DNA of 27,921 bases from W1P20-047 sp045118335 (lineage in GTDB: Bacteria > Actinomycetota > Coriobacteriia > Coriobacteriales > Eggerthellaceae). The stretch covers positions 1 through 27,921 of the forward strand of contig JBGUXY010000080.1 in the NCBI GenBank assembly GCA_045118335.1. The letters are read 5' to 3'. Below the pieces are notes generated by a model. The model searched no databases, was not told the origin of the DNA, and worked only from the letters and a program-made list of their open reading frames with translations. Shown piece after piece: positions 1 through 7,546 of this stretch (position 1 is its first letter; the number at the start of each line of letters is the position of its first letter). A program made the translations under genes and the position numbers.

Positions 1-129
1 GATATGTTCGGCATCCATGCCGGCGACACGCTCATCATTCTGGGAGATGAGAAGCGCGGTTTGGCGATACCCCCGAAAGAGCAATTCAACGAATGGGTAA
101 GCATCGTGTTCGAAGGAGGCAAACAATGA
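1..129 (+). CDS. AbrB/MazE/SpoVT-type transcriptional regulator, C-terminal part
   Basis: The reading frame is open from the first base to a TGA at 127-129 and gives 42 residues. The segment FGIHAGDTLIILGDEKRGLA matches the second half of AbrB/SpoVT swapped-hairpin DNA-binding domains, where a 'GI..GD.L.ilgde..G.a' pattern is followed by a short helical tail. The start lies outside the window. The stop overlaps the glycosyltransferase start (ATGA), so the two are probably translationally coupled. In many bacteria small AbrB-like proteins sit in front of transporters or modifying enzymes they control; autoregulation of this pair is an inference. Confidence 0.7.
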   Translation, partial: DMFGIHAGDTLIILGDEKRGLAIPPKEQFNEWVSIVFEGGKQ

Positions 130-1310
130 AAATTCTCTGGTTCTGCATCCTCGCATATGGGCACACCAACCCGACCATCGAAGTCGTCCGCGAGCTCACG
201 CGCCGCGGCCACGAGGTGCGCTACTACTCGTTCGAGGAGTTTCGGGAAAAAATCGAGGGCGCCGGGGCGGACTTCGTGCCCTGCGACGATTACCTGCCCG
301 CACTCGATGCTAAAAGCGAACGCAAGCTCCACGAGGTATCGACCACCGAAATGAGCGTCTTGTCGTTTCGCATCGTCGGCGTTCTTGACCCCATCATCTC
401 GCAGGATGTGGCATCTTGGCACCCCGACGTGCTGGTCACGGATTCCGCTTGCTTCTGGGGCAAGCTTACGGCCCTGAAGTTCGGTCTTCCCTGGGTGTGC
501 TCTACCACCACGTTTGCCTTCAACAAGGATTCTGCGAAGTACATAAGCCAAAGCGCGTCGGAAATTGCCGACATGGTCCTTGGGCTGCCGCGCATGAACC
601 GCGAAATGCACAAGCTGCGGAAATTGGGCTATCACGTGAAGAGCGTTTTAGACATCGTGCAGAACAAGTCCGACGACAACACCATTGTGTATACCTCGTC
701 CACTTTCCAGCCCTGCGCCGACACTTTTGACAAGGCGCACTACCGATTCGTGGGTCCGTCTGTGCGCGAGGTGGAGCCGTGTAAGAAGGACGGTCGCCCG
801 CTGGTGTTCGCGTCGCTTGGCACGGTTATCAACGACCGCCCCGGCTTCTATCGCACGCTCATCGAAGCCTTGCACGACGAAGATGTTGACCTGCTCATAT
901 CCTGCGGTAAGGCGTTTGACCCCGAATGTTTGGGCGAGCTTCCCGCCAACGTGCGCGTCGAGCACTACGTGGATCAGATGGAGGTGCTTTCGCGGGCAAG
1001 CCTGTTTGTTACGCACTGCGGAATGAACAGCGCCTCGGAAGGCATGTGGATGGCGGTACCCGAGCTGCTGTTCCCCCTTACGGGCGAACAGCGGGCGGTG
1101 GCGCGGCGTGTGGCCGAAGTCGGTGCTGGCGCTCTGCTCGACGAAAAAGATGCGAAAGATGCGTACAGGCTGAAAGCAGCCGTGCTCAGCGCACTTGCGG
1201 ACGAAGGCCTTTCCGCGGGGGCAGCTCGCATGCGAGAAGATCTGCGTTCGTGCGGCGGCCCCTCTGGCGCGGCCGACTTCATAGAGCAGGTCGCAGTAGG
1301 TGAGAAATAG
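126..1310 (+). CDS. UGT/MGT-family glycosyltransferase (GT1, GT-B fold)
   Basis: Predicted cytoplasmic glycosyltransferase of 394 residues, usual for the macrolide/UDP-glycosyltransferase family. The N-terminus (ILWFCILAYGHTNPTIEVVRELTRRGHEV) is the typical first Rossmann strand with the 'GH.nP...l..eL..rGHeV' pattern. The C-terminal donor site motif starts near residue 297 (THCGMNSASEGMWMAVPEL...P...EQ), corresponding to the nucleotide-sugar binding 'HgG.ns..E....GvP...P...dQ' box, here with C in place of the first G. The start at 126 is chosen over an upstream ATG at 93 because GAAGGAGG lies at 112-119 and the ATG overlaps the regulator stop. The acceptor is unknown. The last codons (GEK, stop) are encoded by the first unit of the downstream repeat array, so the native C-terminus may have been altered. 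Confidence 0.88.
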   Translation: MKILWFCILAYGHTNPTIEVVRELTRRGHEVRYYSFEEFREKIEGAGADFVPCDDYLPALDAKSERKLHEVSTTEMSVLSFRIVGVLDPIISQDVASWHPDVLVTDSACFWGKLTALKFGLPWVCSTTTFAFNKDSAKYISQSASEIADMVLGLPRMNREMHKLRKLGYHVKSVLDIVQNKSDDNTIVYTSSTFQPCADTFDKAHYRFVGPSVREVEPCKKDGRPLVFASLGTVINDRPGFYRTLIEALHDEDVDLLISCGKAFDPECLGELPANVRVEHYVDQMEVLSRASLFVTHCGMNSASEGMWMAVPELLFPLTGEQRAVARRVAEVGAGALLDEKDAKDAYRLKAAVLSALADEGLSAGAARMREDLRSCGGPSGAADFIEQVAVGEK

Positions 1311-1510
1311 GGGTGAGAAATAGGGGCAGTGAGAAATAGGGACGGGTACATTTTCTCATCCCAATAGGAGAAATAGGGACGGGTACATTTTCTCATCCCA
1401 ATAGAGTGAGAAATAGGGAGAAATAGGGACGGGTACATTTTCTCATCCCTAGGACCGAGTGAGGTGAGAAATAGGAAAGAGAAATAGGGACGGGTTCTTT
1501 TTCTCGTCCC
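1300..1510 (+). repeat. Array of 32-bp GAGAAATAGGGACGGGT repeats
   Basis: Four full 32-bp units in direct orientation lie at 1331-1362, 1368-1399, 1418-1449 and 1479-1510. The first three carry TACATTTTCTCATCCC as their second half; the last carries TCTTTTTCTCGTCCC. Partial GTGAGAAATAGG units are interspersed at 1300, 1314, 1406 and 1465. Each unit begins GAGAAA and contains TTTCTC, so a single unit can fold into a hairpin. The same family recurs at 2429-2537, 3656-3743 and 19681-19768. Spacing is irregular and there are no unique spacers, so this is not CRISPR. It looks like a REP/MITE-type intergenic element. Confidence 0.85.
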
Positions 1511-1533
1511 GCTTCGCCTCGCGTGAGAAGGAA

Positions 1534-2313
1534 TCAGAAAAGAACATGCCTGCAGAAAGCCGCACGCATTTCGTCGTTAATGCCGAGCCCCTGACGTGCG
1601 TATGCATCGAATGAGCCATAGCTTTCTTTGATAGCCGTCTGCGCAGCCATCAGGTAGCTTGCATCGGCCAGGAACACCTCTTCAATCTTTGCAGCCGCGA
1701 TGCGGTCTCCGGTAAGCAGGTGAAACATCCGGCGGTAGCGCCTTGCCCGCCTTCGGGCAACTTCGTTGGTAGATAGGTAGTCTGCGAAAATGTCGTCAGA
1801 ACCGACCCCGAGCAGAGAAAGCAGCACAAGGCTTATCACACCCGTTCTATCCTTGCCTTCGGTGCAATGGTAGATGATGGCGCCAGAACCGTCCGATTGG
1901 TTGACAATGAGCCGCACCGCCCTAGCAAGGCTTTCCATGTGGTCTCCTGTTACCATGCTTCGATAGAGAGCTTCCATGTCGGGCAAGCGCGATGCCACGT
2001 CAACGCTGCGCAGTGCGCGGATGGATTGCCGCTCATGCGTGATGCCCACTGTGGACTCGCAAAACAAGGGAATGCTTGCGTACTCGGCTCCGGGAATAGC
2101 GACGTCTGGCTTTTTTGCGCGTTCCGTATCGGTGCGCAGATCGACGACGAGCTTAAGGTTGTAATCGTTGCGAAGCACGGCGATATCGCGAGGCGTAAGC
2201 CGATGCAAGTTGCCGCTGCGCAACAAGAGCTTTGGGCGCAATACGCCCCCTTGGCAAACGGCACCTCCAAGGTCCCTCGCGTTAGCAGATCCCTTAAGCC
2301 CAACGAAGCTCAT
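1534..2313 (-). CDS. Tyrosine-protein phosphatase (Y_phosphatase3/IphP-like)
   Basis: Protein of 259 residues with the family layout: N-terminal GSANARDLGG (about residues 8-17), LLRSGNLHRLTP (29-41), VVDLRTDTE (56-64) and the active-site loop HCTEGKDRTG, in which C150 and R156 form the CX5R phosphate-binding signature. These enzymes form a cysteinyl-phosphate intermediate and act on phosphotyrosine and sometimes phosphoinositides. No signal peptide is visible, so it is probably cytoplasmic. The start is the ATG at 2313 because the conserved N-terminus begins right after it; the upstream Shine-Dalgarno is poor. Repeat arrays flank the gene on both sides (1300-1510 and 2394-2610) and no partner gene is adjacent. 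Confidence 0.87.
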   Translation of the reverse strand: MSFVGLKGSANARDLGGAVCQGGVLRPKLLLRSGNLHRLTPRDIAVLRNDYNLKLVVDLRTDTERAKKPDVAIPGAEYASIPLFCESTVGITHERQSIRALRSVDVASRLPDMEALYRSMVTGDHMESLARAVRLIVNQSDGSGAIIYHCTEGKDRTGVISLVLLSLLGVGSDDIFADYLSTNEVARRRARRYRRMFHLLTGDRIAAAKIEEVFLADASYLMAAQTAIKESYGSFDAYARQGLGINDEMRAAFCRHVLF

Positions 2314-2393
2314 CGATATCGCGTTTCAGTCGGTTTCACTCGAACGTGTTTGAGGCTAGCGTGTAAGCTCGTCGAACGCAAGCGTATGTTGGC

Positions 2394-2612
2394 GTGAGAA
2401 ATGGGTGAGAAACGGGGGTGAGAAACGGGAGAAACGGGGACGGGTACATTTTCTCATCTGCTTCTCGGGGGGCAATGAAAAAAAGTACCCGTCCCTATTT
2501 CTCGTCTAATGAGAAAAAGTACCCGTCCCTGTTTCTCGTCGGGTGTCCCTACTTCTCCTCGCATCGTAGTCATGAGAAAAAGAACCTGCTTCATCTCTCG
2601 TCCATCTCTCAT
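2394..2612. repeat. Second GAGAAATAGGGACGGGT repeat cluster, mixed orientation and partly decayed
   Basis: One plus-orientation unit lies at 2429-2458, variant GAGAAACGGGGACGGGT. Two minus-orientation units lie at about 2474-2503 and 2508-2537, ending GTACCCGTCCCTATTTCTC and GTACCCGTCCCTGTTTCTC. Partial GTGAGAAA(C/T)GGG units precede them at 2394-2428, and increasingly decayed copies follow to about 2612 (TGAGAAAAAGAACCTGC, CATCTCTCGTCC). The plus and minus units face each other, giving a long imperfect inverted repeat. The rest of this gene-free stretch (2314-2393 and 2613-2760) shows nothing recognisable. Confidence 0.8.
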
Positions 2613-2736
2613 CCTGCCGGCTTCGTCGAGCGGGTTGTAGCGGGCTAGGGTGTCGACCCTCGCATCGTATGATGGATCGTCGATCGCGCCTTCCTGTTGT
2701 CGATGACCGCATGAGTTGCATATCGCGAAAGTCTCC

Positions 2737-2767
2737 CTGAAACCGTTCGCGCCTGGCTTCGTATAAT
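2737..2767 (+). promoter_or_regulatory. Possible promoter for the Nif11-leader gene
   Basis: A consensus -10 box TATAAT lies at 2762-2767, 54 bases before the ATG at 2822. The best -35 candidate, CTGAAA at 2737-2742, gives a long 19-base spacer. The -10 is good and the -35 weak. Confidence 0.45.
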
Positions 2768-2821
2768 GTGTTGCAAGGTGGAGCACGCGAAGCAACCGCC
2801 CGATTCGCGAGGAGGTCGACC

Positions 2822-3128
2822 ATGAGCCTGGAGAACTACATCAAGAACATGCCCCCCAGAGCTGCAGGAGAAGGTCCGCGCGTGTGGTAGCGTCGAGGAA
2901 CTGATGGCGCTCGCAAGGGAAGCCAAGGTTCCCGTGCCCGACGAGGCGCTCGAGGCCATCGCCGGTGGAGACGATCCCGATTCCGAGAACTGCAAAAAAA
3001 TGAAGTGCCCGAGCTGTGGGAGTAAAAACATTGCTGTAACAGATGAACAAACATTCGGATATTGCACCGTTTGCTCTTTAAAATGCAATGATTGCGGGAA
3101 CACGTGGACGGTAAACCAATGGATGTAA
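2822..3128 (+). pseudogene. Nif11-leader peptide fused to a zinc-ribbon core, broken by +1 frameshift
   Basis: A perfect AGGAGG (2811-2816) precedes the ATG at 2822, which reads MSLENYIKNMP and then leaves frame at a run of six C (2852-2857). Reading five C restores one continuous product of 101 residues: the second part reads PPELQEKVRACGSVEELMAL and AREAKVPVPDEALEAIAGGD, a classic Nif11-type leader ending in a double-glycine site. Leaders of this family precede ribosomally made modified peptides (nitrile-hydratase/Nif11 precursors). What follows is a zinc ribbon (CPSCGSKN, CTVC, CNDCGNTW) ending at 3128. The leader part is GC-rich, the core distinctly AT-rich, as if two modules had been joined. 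As given, only 2904-3128 could be translated separately. The extra C could be a real mutation, slippage-based phase variation, or a sequencing error. No modifying enzyme or peptidase-transporter is adjacent. Confidence 0.72.
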
Positions 3129-3178
3129 AATCCAATAATTGCGCGATCACGTGGATGGAATCCGAATGGGCTGCTTAG
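3129..3178 (+). pseudogene. Out-of-frame duplicate of the zinc-ribbon tail
   Basis: Bases 3133-3172 repeat 3085-3125 at roughly three quarters identity (ATTGCGGGAACACGTGGACG versus ATTGCGCGATCACGTGGATG). Translated in frame 2 it reads SNNCAITWMESEWAA then a stop at 3176-3178, parallel to CNDCGNTWTVNQWM at the end of the preceding gene. It is therefore a remnant of a second, related C-terminus left by tandem duplication or recombination. The remainder up to 3367 shows no gene. Confidence 0.55.
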
Positions 3179-3367
3179 TGAGAACCGTGTATAAGCTGGC
3201 AACGGTTTCCCAATGAGCCAAGTACCGGGCAGCAGGAAATACACGTAAGGAGCAGGTAAGCGTCGAGGTGCCGCTCCTTGTTTGTGTAGTGCTTCGGTGT
3301 ATGCGATTGCACCACTGCGAGATGAATTCCTTGAGTCGCTTTCGCTTTCGCTGGAACAGCGGGTGTG

Positions 3368-3640
3368 TCATTCTGAACCGTTTTCAAAAGAGGGCTCTTT
3401 GTACTCTTTGCACAGTATCGTCAAATCGTCAAACTGCAGTGCATCGCCCGCAAATGTATTAACCGCAGCTTTAACAATATGTACCAACTTTTCAGGGCTC
3501 GCATTTGCGTTCTGATTCAGAGTGCCAACCAAGCGCTCTGTTCCAAACATTTCTCCAGCAGCATCGGCAGCCTCTGGTACGCCGTCGGTGTAGACGAACA
3601 CGCAGTCGCCAGAGAGAAATAGACGATATGCCCATCGTGA
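3368..3640 (-). pseudogene. C-terminal fragment of a PP2C/SpoIIE-type serine phosphatase
   Basis: On the minus strand the segment YRLFLSGDCVFVYTDGVPEA, followed by MFGTERLV and ending with FDDLTILCKEYKEP, is the last 80-90 residues of a PP2C-like (RsbU/SpoIIE) phosphatase: the 'GD...lYTDGv.EA' and 'DDiTll' metal-site motifs are clear. The rest of the domain (about 150 or more residues upstream) is missing. The open frame continues to 3769 only by running through two copies of the 32-bp repeat (3656-3743). The break coincides with GAGAAATAG at 3612-3620, part of the repeat consensus, so insertion or recombination at the repeat is the likely cause. Beyond the repeat (3744-3840) I see no trace of the missing N-terminal part. 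Confidence 0.7.
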
Positions 3641-3655
3641 GACGGGCAGGCAAGA

Positions 3656-3743
3656 GAGAAATAGGGACGGGTGCAATTTATCATTATCGTCGTTTCTCCG
3701 TGGGTGGGACGAAGATGAGAAAACGAACCCGTCCCTATTTCTC
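3656..3743. repeat. Inverted pair of the 32-bp repeat
   Basis: A plus-orientation unit at 3656-3687 (GAGAAATAGGGACGGGTGC...) faces a minus-orientation unit at 3714-3743 (...CCCGTCCCTATTTCTC), separated by 26 bases. The pair sits exactly where the PP2C fragment loses homology. Confidence 0.8.
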
Positions 3744-3861
3744 ATTTCACGGTGACTTGGGGTTATCAATTATTATCACGGTAAGAATATGCCCACTGCC
3801 ATGCGAAATTGAACCGCATATCTAAAAATGGGTGATGTGTAAAACCGTGTAGTTGGCAGCT

Positions 3862-3870
3862 TGGTATACT
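3862..3870 (+). promoter_or_regulatory. Extended -10 promoter for the SDR gene
   Basis: TGGTATACT is an extended -10 element (TGN followed by TATACT at 3865-3870), with no convincing -35 at the right distance. It lies about 100 bases ahead of the SDR start and implies a GC-rich leader of roughly that length. Confidence 0.45.
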
Positions 3871-3974
3871 ACCATTGCATCATTTCCGGGCGAGGTCCGG
3901 GCCGGCGGTCGGAGAGGGCTGTCGTGAAAGCTTTATCGCCGTAGCTGACCTGCGGCAGAAAAGGACGATGGAAC

Positions 3975-4760
<786 letters not shown>

Positions 4761-4786
4761 TCGCAAGACAGGCTCCATCAAGCATC

Positions 4787-4813
4787 AAGGGCCCGCATTT
4801 GCGGGCCCTTTTT
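4787..4813 (+). terminator. Rho-independent terminator of the SDR gene
   Basis: Perfect 10-bp stem AAGGGCCCGC / GCGGGCCCTT with an ATTT loop, running into a T tract (4809-4813). It lies 26 bases after the SDR stop. Confidence 0.92.
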
Positions 4814-4851
4814 GGTGCGACTTGGGATGAGCTGGCGTGCACGTCGTTTTA

Positions 4852-4910
4852 GGCTTCCGCGGGACACGACGTTGCCTTTACTGGCTTCCGCGGGACACGA
4901 CGTTGCCTTT
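4852..4910. repeat. 28-bp perfect tandem duplication at the end of the minus-strand gene
   Basis: The 28-bp sequence beginning GGCTTCCGCGGGACACGACG occurs at 4852-4879 and again at 4883-4910 with a 3-base gap. The right copy encodes the last residues (KGNVVSRGS) of the neighbouring minus-strand protein; the stop codon falls at the junction, so the left copy is now untranslated. Confidence 0.9.
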
Positions 4911-6338
4911 CTTGCCACATCGCCAGCAAACGTCATAGCTGATGCCCGATGAATAGTCGCGATTGAAAAACTCCCCGTCGATGTGTTCCCAGCTGTGGTT
5001 TTCGTTGCCGCAGGTTGGGCAAACGCACGGCGCGGGCCCGTCGCTTTCGGGTTGCACGACCGTGCCACACGACGCGCACACGTAACCTCCGGACTTGCAC
5101 ACGACATGCTTGTCGTCGAACCCAAACCCATAGGCGCCAGACTTGTAGGTGGCGCCGTCGACCTTGCACATGTATCCGCAGTTTCTGCAGCTTATTACGC
5201 CGTCGTATTCATCGGAGTCTTCGCGCTTGTGCTCGATGTGGCTTTCGAGGTCGTGAAGCTGGCCGTTGGGGCAGCAATAGCCCACCAGATTTTCGTCTAT
5301 GGGCGGCTGCAGTATCACTTTCTCCTTGAGCCTCTCGACGATTGCCGAAGCATCCTTTCTACCGGCAAGCCATTGCGCGACGACCTCTGCAAGGAAGCCG
5401 GCGTCTTGAATCGATCCGAGAGCCATTGCGATGCCGTCTACGTTTTCCGCCAGGAAGTCGTCAAGCGCTGCTGCGCAGACCTTGGAATCCCCAACCCACC
5501 TTCCAGCCTCGAAACGCAGCTGCGCCGGTGACGTGTTGGGCCCGAACTGCTTGCAAAGCCTTTCCATGGCGTTGGCGCTCTTGATTCTGCCGAGCGCCTT
5601 CATCGCAATCTGTTCGTTGGTTGCCTCTGAGGCGATGTCGGCAAGCGAATCGTCGTCTTGCACCAGCCCAAGAGCCCTGGAGGCAATTCTCGCGTTCTTT
5701 GCCCGAGCGGCGACATCGGCAATTGCCCTGTCGTCTTCCATCATATCGAGCGCCTTCGTTGCCACCGATTCCCTGTCCGCATGAATGGCGATATCAGCGA
5801 GCAGCTGGCCCCAGCCTTTCCAGTCGACATCATCGAGTGCAGCAAGGCTTGTCGTCTCGTCAGGGTCATGCATGGCAATCTCGTATCTTGCCGCTTGATG
5901 CTGCCCCAGCTTTTCGTTGGCAATCGAGCGCACGCGGTACGAAGGTGCGTCGGTTGCTGCTAGACGAAGCTTGCTGGTGCTCTTTTCCATCGAGATTGCC
6001 TCGATTGCCGCCTCCTCATCATCTTCCAACCATGCCGGATCAGACTTGGCGCCCATTGCATGGTAAAGTGCTCTTCCCGCCCATGTGCCAATTGCAGAAA
6101 TCACGAGGGCCATCGCGATAATGGTGAAAACAGCCATCTTTTGAATCCACATATCTGTGGTCCACACGCCTATGTTATCCCAGCGGTGCGCCAGAAACGC
6201 CCCAACGATGGCAACCAGAAAAACGATGACGATGGCAAGCTTCCCGCCGTTGCCCTTCGTTGCAACCTCGGCGACGGCAGCCACCGCCGCGCACGCCACG
6301 ATAGTGATAAGGGAAATAAGAAAAAACGTTACGCTCAC
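4878..6338 (-). CDS. Membrane protein with HEAT-like repeats and C-terminal zinc ribbons
   Basis: Protein of 486 residues with no family I can name. Residues 1-95 hold three likely membrane segments (VTFFLISLITIVACAAVAAV; LAIVIVFLVAIVGAFLA; AVFTIIAMALVISAIGTWAG). The middle carries at least three 26-residue helical repeats of the form '(I/L)AD(I/V)A..A....(I/V)A.(K/R)AL', resembling HEAT/leucine-rich-variant repeats. The last 130 residues hold five CxxC-type clusters (SCRNCG, VCASCG, CVCPTCG, VCWRCG, plus CCPNG), suggesting two or more zinc ribbons. The start is taken at GTG 6338 because GGAGG lies 5 bases upstream; an in-frame GTG at 6350 has no such site. A TATAAT on the minus strand (6407-6402) could be its -10. 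The helical repeats suggest a protein-binding scaffold at the membrane. Confidence 0.8.
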   Translation of the reverse strand: MSVTFFLISLITIVACAAVAAVAEVATKGNGGKLAIVIVFLVAIVGAFLAHRWDNIGVWTTDMWIQKMAVFTIIAMALVISAIGTWAGRALYHAMGAKSDPAWLEDDEEAAIEAISMEKSTSKLRLAATDAPSYRVRSIANEKLGQHQAARYEIAMHDPDETTSLAALDDVDWKGWGQLLADIAIHADRESVATKALDMMEDDRAIADVAARAKNARIASRALGLVQDDDSLADIASEATNEQIAMKALGRIKSANAMERLCKQFGPNTSPAQLRFEAGRWVGDSKVCAAALDDFLAENVDGIAMALGSIQDAGFLAEVVAQWLAGRKDASAIVERLKEKVILQPPIDENLVGYCCPNGQLHDLESHIEHKREDSDEYDGVISCRNCGYMCKVDGATYKSGAYGFGFDDKHVVCKSGGYVCASCGTVVQPESDGPAPCVCPTCGNENHSWEHIDGEFFNRDYSSGISYDVCWRCGKKGNVVSRGSQ

Positions 6339-6642
6339 GGTGGCCTCCACGCTAAGCTCTTTGTGTAGGGAACGATGAAATGCGCCCCCTTAGGCGTTTT
6401 CATTATAGCGTCGGATAGCGCCAAAGCGTGACAAGTCAGGCTGGAGCACGACCCATTCGACGATGGCTGCACCTGCGCCCTAGCGTGACGGTACGTAGGA
6501 TGGTGAACTGGGATATGGGGTGCGCGACTCGGGGGCAGGATTGCGACACGTGCAATTATCCCCAAATGAAGCTGGACCGAAGGCTTCTGCTTCCGGCCCG
6601 ACCGTTGGAGGTTTACTTTTTGCGAGCCCTTTGTAACGAGAG

Positions 6643-6760
6643 TGGGCCTCTCGTCTCGGGGCCGCAAGAAGGAGCTGCGCGCCGCAAGAATGGGCCTCCC
6701 GTCTCGGCTTCGCAAGAAGGGGCTGAGCGACGCAAGAAGCGGCCTCCCCTTCTTGCGGCA
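6643..6760. repeat. 48-bp tandem repeat
   Basis: Two full 48-bp units (6643-6690 and 6691-6738) with the pattern TGGGCCTC.CGTCTCGG then CGCAAGAAGG.GCTG.GCG and CGCAAGAA, followed by a degenerate third copy that ends in the reverse-complement motif CTTCTTGCG. It fills the space downstream of the first TM2 gene. The rest of 6415-6642 shows no gene. Confidence 0.75.
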
Positions 6761-6765
6761 CTGCA

Positions 6766-7422
6766 TCAGAACCACTGCTTTTCGCCGAGCTCGTAGGTTT
6801 GGTAGAACTCCTGGTCGCTCTTGGTAAGGTAGATGATGCCCTCGACGAGGCCGATAATCCCCGTTACCGCGCCTGCCATGCCGAGGGTGAGCACGGTTGC
6901 GAGCAGCATGATGACGCCGGCCTTGGTGTAGCCCAGGTAGAACTTGTGAATGCCCAGGGCACCCAACAAGATGCCCAGAATACCCGCGGCGATTTTGCTT
7001 TTCTGCCCTGGCGTTGTGACTGGGGGCTGGGGGTACGCTGGCTGTTGGTAGCCCTGCTGGGGATACGCTATTGGCTGGGGCTGGGGCTGGGGCTGGGGCT
7101 GTGAACGGTATGCCTGCTGGTACGCATCCTGATTAGGCTGCGGATATGCGTCCTGGCTTGGCTGTTGGTAGGCTGGCTGCTGGTAGTCTTGCTGCTGGTA
7201 CGTTGGCTGTTGGTAGCCCTGCTGAGGATACACGGGTTGCTGGTAGCCCTGCTGGTACGCCGGCTGCTGGTACGCCTGCTGTTGATACGTCGGCTGCTGA
7301 AACGAATCTTGAATCGGCTGCGGTTCCGGCACGTCGTACTGGTCGGCCGAGATGGGGCTTCCGCAGCTGTGGCAGAATACAGCGCCGTCAGATAGAACGG
7401 TTCCACAGTTAGGGCAGTTCAT
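6766..7422 (-). CDS. Zinc-ribbon, Gln/Tyr/Pro-repeat TM2-domain protein (paralogue 1)
   Basis: Protein of 218 residues. It opens with a zinc ribbon (MNCPNCGTVLSDGAVFCHSCG), continues with about 110 residues of low-complexity YQQPAYQQ-type repeats, and ends in a TM2 domain (KSKIAAGILGILLGALGIHK then FYLGYTKAGVIMLL), two membrane helices joined by a short turn, with cytosolic YELGEKQWF at the end. The start is the ATG at 7422, preceded by AGAGGAGC. It is followed on the same strand by no gene and preceded by its paralogue at 7547-8023. The DNA of the last 75 bases is identical to that of the paralogue except for one base, while the middle of the TM2 domain differs. Function unknown; the TM2 family is found in many small bacterial membrane proteins. 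Confidence 0.85.
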   Translation of the reverse strand: MNCPNCGTVLSDGAVFCHSCGSPISADQYDVPEPQPIQDSFQQPTYQQQAYQQPAYQQGYQQPVYPQQGYQQPTYQQQDYQQPAYQQPSQDAYPQPNQDAYQQAYRSQPQPQPQPQPIAYPQQGYQQPAYPQPPVTTPGQKSKIAAGILGILLGALGIHKFYLGYTKAGVIMLLATVLTLGMAGAVTGIIGLVEGIIYLTKSDQEFYQTYELGEKQWF

Positions 7423-7445
7423 GGTGCATGCTCCTCTGTTGAAAA

Positions 7446-7468
7446 TGGGGCTGCAAGCAGCAGCCCCA
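7446..7468 (-). terminator. Hairpin between the two TM2 genes
   Basis: On the minus strand GGGGCTGC and GCAGCCCC pair around a 5-base loop and are followed by ATTTTC. It sits after paralogue 2 and before the ribosome site of paralogue 1, so it may terminate or attenuate read-through. Confidence 0.55.
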
Positions 7469-7510
7469 AAATGACATTTCAAGCCGAACGACTCAAGCCA
7501 GAACCATCAT

Positions 7511-7540
7511 GTTGTAGCAAAGGTTATCCCTTGCTACAAC
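7511..7540. repeat. 10-bp perfect inverted repeat after TM2 paralogue 2
   Basis: GTTGTAGCAA (7511-7520) and TTGCTACAAC (7531-7540) flank a 10-base loop, only six bases beyond the stop of the upstream gene. No T tract follows, so it may be an mRNA-end stabilising hairpin rather than a terminator. Confidence 0.7.
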
Positions 7541-7546
7541 AACGCA

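Noticed and set aside
1300..1510. CRISPR array
   Set aside because: Repeats are in direct contact or separated by 5-29 irregular bases, without unique spacers of constant length; the same units occur inverted elsewhere.
3147..3371. Small minus-strand ORF upstream of the phosphatase stump
   Set aside because: Composition random, no ribosome site, overlaps the duplicated zinc-ribbon tail.
6335..6775. 146-codon minus-strand frame across the 48-bp repeats
   Set aside because: Translation merely reflects the tandem repeat (SFLRPRDERP-like units) with no start signal.
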